This document shows, piece by piece, positions 62,648-64,000 of a stretch of 64,000 nt of DNA. The DNA lies in the NCBI GenBank assembly GCA_050303415.1, contig JBNLBS010000004.1, positions 154,312-218,311 of the forward strand. The letters are read 5' to 3'. The notes below the pieces were generated by a model. That model saw only the letters and a program-made list of their open reading frames with translations. It had not been told where the DNA came from and searched no databases. The number at the start of each line of letters is the position of its first letter. The first letter of the stretch is position 1. Made by a program: the position numbers and the translations under genes. Source of the DNA: JBNLBS01 sp050303415 (lineage in GTDB: Bacteria; Pseudomonadota; Gammaproteobacteria; Methylococcales; Methylomonadaceae).

Positions 62648-63337
62648 ATGGATTCTGATGATACGGCGAATAGTAAGGCAATACAGGCAAAGCTGACCCG
62701 TTTGGAAAAAAAAGTCGACACACTAAACACCCAGTTAAAAAAAAGCAAACTGACCATTAAAGAATTAAATGCATCGCTTAAAGAGCGGGACGAACAAATT
62801 TTTTTATTGGAACAGTCATTAAGCAGCAAACCCGAAACAGTACATACAACCAATATCATTTCCGATTTACTCAAGTCACCTGAATCAATTCAGGCTCTGC
62901 CTCTAAAGCTAAAACAACAAGTTGAGCAGGCGGTGATTAGCAATACTAAGCATTATGTAGAACAAGCGCAAGCAGCGAAAGATCATTATATTAAATTAAC
63001 TTTGGACAATGTCGATCAGAAACTGGTAACCCCCGCCCAAAAGCTTTATGAGCAATCTCGGGCAATGGCGATTGATCTCCCCATTCACTGGCAAAATATT
63101 TTACAACATAAGGTGATTGATCCGTCTATGCATCAAATCAATACCCTACTGGTATATGCCGAAGATTTCTATCAAGATAATTTAAAGCAGATTTTAGCCC
63201 TGATCGATCAGCTATATAAAACCATATTACTATGGATTGAAGAGGTTAAAGCCATCGTTAAAGGTGAAAAGCCACTCGATTTAAGCTGGTTTAAAGACCG
63301 CATGCATGGACATCATGGCGGCGGCTCTTACGCTTAA
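62648..63337 (+). CDS. Hypothetical coiled-coil protein
   Basis: The 229-residue product has a clear heptad-like coiled coil from about 15 to 60 (AKLTRLEKKVDTLNTQLKKS and LKERDEQIFLLEQSLS), followed by a helical domain without recognised motifs and the tail HGHHGGGSYA. The RBS GAGGAGGTAA is very strong. No signal peptide is seen, so it is probably cytosolic. The gene is followed by a good terminator. Confidence 0.6.
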   Translation: MDSDDTANSKAIQAKLTRLEKKVDTLNTQLKKSKLTIKELNASLKERDEQIFLLEQSLSSKPETVHTTNIISDLLKSPESIQALPLKLKQQVEQAVISNTKHYVEQAQAAKDHYIKLTLDNVDQKLVTPAQKLYEQSRAMAIDLPIHWQNILQHKVIDPSMHQINTLLVYAEDFYQDNLKQILALIDQLYKTILLWIEEVKAIVKGEKPLDLSWFKDRMHGHHGGGSYA

Positions 63338-63371
63338 CGCTTTATAACTCAACACCATCTAACCGCATAAT

Positions 63372-63410
63372 AAAAAAGCCCCGACCGCCTAGAGTGACCG
63401 GGGCTTTTTT
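63372..63410. terminator. Bidirectional terminator before oadB
   Basis: AAAAAAGCCCCG and CGGGGCTTTTTT form a strong stem between the coiled-coil gene and the convergent oadB gene. Confidence 0.92.
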
Positions 63411-63433
63411 ATGCCTAAGCTTTTCTTTGACCT

Positions 63434-64000
63434 TTAATGTACCAGGCTCAGTAAAATACCGGCTGCCACCGCCGAACCGATCACACCGGCCACATTCGGC
63501 CCCATGGCATGCATCAGCAGGAAGTTGTGCGGGTCGCTTTCCTGCCCCACTTTATTGGCGACACGCGCCGCCATCGGGACCGCCGAGACGCCGGCGGCGC
63601 CGATCAACGGGTTGATCGGGGTGGCGCTGAATTTGTTCATCAGTTTGGCCATCAATACGCCGGCTGCCGTGCCAATGCAGAAGGCGATGGCGCCTAAGGC
63701 CAGGATACCCAGGGTTTCCAGTTGCAGGAAGGCATGGGCATTGAGTTTAGATCCCACGGACAGGCCTAAGAAGATGGTGACGATGTTGATCAGTTCGTTT
63801 TGTGAGGTTTTGCTCAGGCGTTCAACCACGCCACAGGTGTTCATCAGGTTACCCAGGCAGAACATGCCGACCAGCGGGGCGGCTGAGGGTAACAATAGGA
63901 TACACAGGGTCAGCAGCAGCAACGGAAAGGCTGTTTTTTCGGTTTGACTGACGCTGCGCATTTGTTGCATTTCTATTTTGCGTTCCGCTTCGGTGGTTAA
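63434..64000 (-). CDS. oadB: Oxaloacetate decarboxylase / Na+-translocating decarboxylase beta subunit, C-terminal part
   Basis: The visible ~189 residues continue past the right edge, so the N-terminus is missing. They carry the OadB membrane core: LPSAAPLVGMFCLGNLMN, LINIVTIFLGLSVGSKLNA, NPLIGAAGVSAVPMAARVAN and the end MHAMGPNVAGVIGSAVAAG, with five or more hydrophobic segments. OadB carries the Na+ and decarboxylation site. The DNA is much more GC-rich than the rest of the window. Confidence 0.93.
   Translation of the reverse strand, partial: LTTEAERKIEMQQMRSVSQTEKTAFPLLLLTLCILLLPSAAPLVGMFCLGNLMNTCGVVERLSKTSQNELINIVTIFLGLSVGSKLNAHAFLQLETLGILALGAIAFCIGTAAGVLMAKLMNKFSATPINPLIGAAGVSAVPMAARVANKVGQESDPHNFLLMHAMGPNVAGVIGSAVAAGILLSLVH

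Noticed and set aside
1..64000. CRISPR array, prophage or complete insertion sequence
   Set aside because: No spaced direct repeats, no phage structural genes and no full transposase were seen; only an IS110-like fragment.

Overview
The window looks like a chromosomal segment of a gammaproteobacterial methylotroph, most likely a methanotroph of the order Methylococcales. The evidence is a complete fhcBADC set for the tetrahydromethanopterin/methanofuran C1 pathway, a Fae-family gene, and a typically gammaproteobacterial housekeeping background (tRNA-Leu/tig/clpP/clpX/lon, dnaB-alr, petABC-sspAB, recQ, E. coli-type gshA). No methane monooxygenase or methanol dehydrogenase gene is visible, so the assignment is an inference. 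The DNA is moderately AT-rich and gene-dense.

Layout: 0-5 kb protein quality control (lon partial, clpX, clpP, tig, tRNA-Leu); 5-8 kb a small flagellar-like orphan, an OlsF-like double acyltransferase and a radical SAM enzyme; 8-15.3 kb the C1 block (Fae-like gene, SulP transporter, fhcC-D-A-B read leftward); 15.6-20.4 kb mixed genes (EF-hand protein, hydrolase, trpS, PilZ, QueD-like, DUF1249); 20.4-23.6 kb a four-gene copper/haem operon whose order (two-domain multicopper oxidase, dihaem cytochrome, monohaem cytochrome, NirK-like) matches ncgABC-nirK of ammonia oxidisers and which has a strong promoter overlapped by a dyad; 24-30.3 kb a histidine kinase, recQ, gshA-cysH and a cyclic-nucleotide-binding protein; 30.4-33.4 kb an unusual amidohydrolase-DUF1704 fusion overlapping a glutathione-synthetase-like ATP-grasp gene; 33.7-38.6 kb hslO, a lipoprotein, a CDF transporter, alr and dnaB.

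From 38.69 to 47.46 kb lies an apparent decayed genomic island. It is bracketed by a degenerate tRNA-Ser copy and the intact tRNA-Ser(GGA) gene in the same orientation. It carries a lipoprotein, a shortened MurE-like ligase, a DUF1488 protein, a frame-broken HdeD-like gene, an IS110-type remnant, long AT-rich gaps, and a translationally coupled PhnD-like binding protein with a GGDEF-EAL protein. No integrase was seen.

From 47.5 kb to the end: BON lipoprotein, YdcF-like protein, petABC (bc1 complex), sspAB, DUF1820, YtoQ, Nudix, cytochrome c4-like protein, a Lys/Asp-rich secreted protein, a fused membrane/spermidine-synthase protein, a very AT-rich SGNH membrane protein, a DUF1264 lipoprotein, a MauG/CcpA-like dihaem peroxidase, a coiled-coil protein, and a GC-rich 5'-truncated oadB at the right edge.

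Functionally, the Fhc complex would convert formyl-H4MPT to formate, electrons could pass through the bc1 complex and c-type cytochromes, and the NirK-like operon would handle nitrite/NO stress or nitrite respiration. The most interesting items are the NirK operon with its candidate operator, the Fae homologue lacking the catalytic His, the amidohydrolase-DUF1704/ATP-grasp pair, and the tRNA-Ser-bracketed island.
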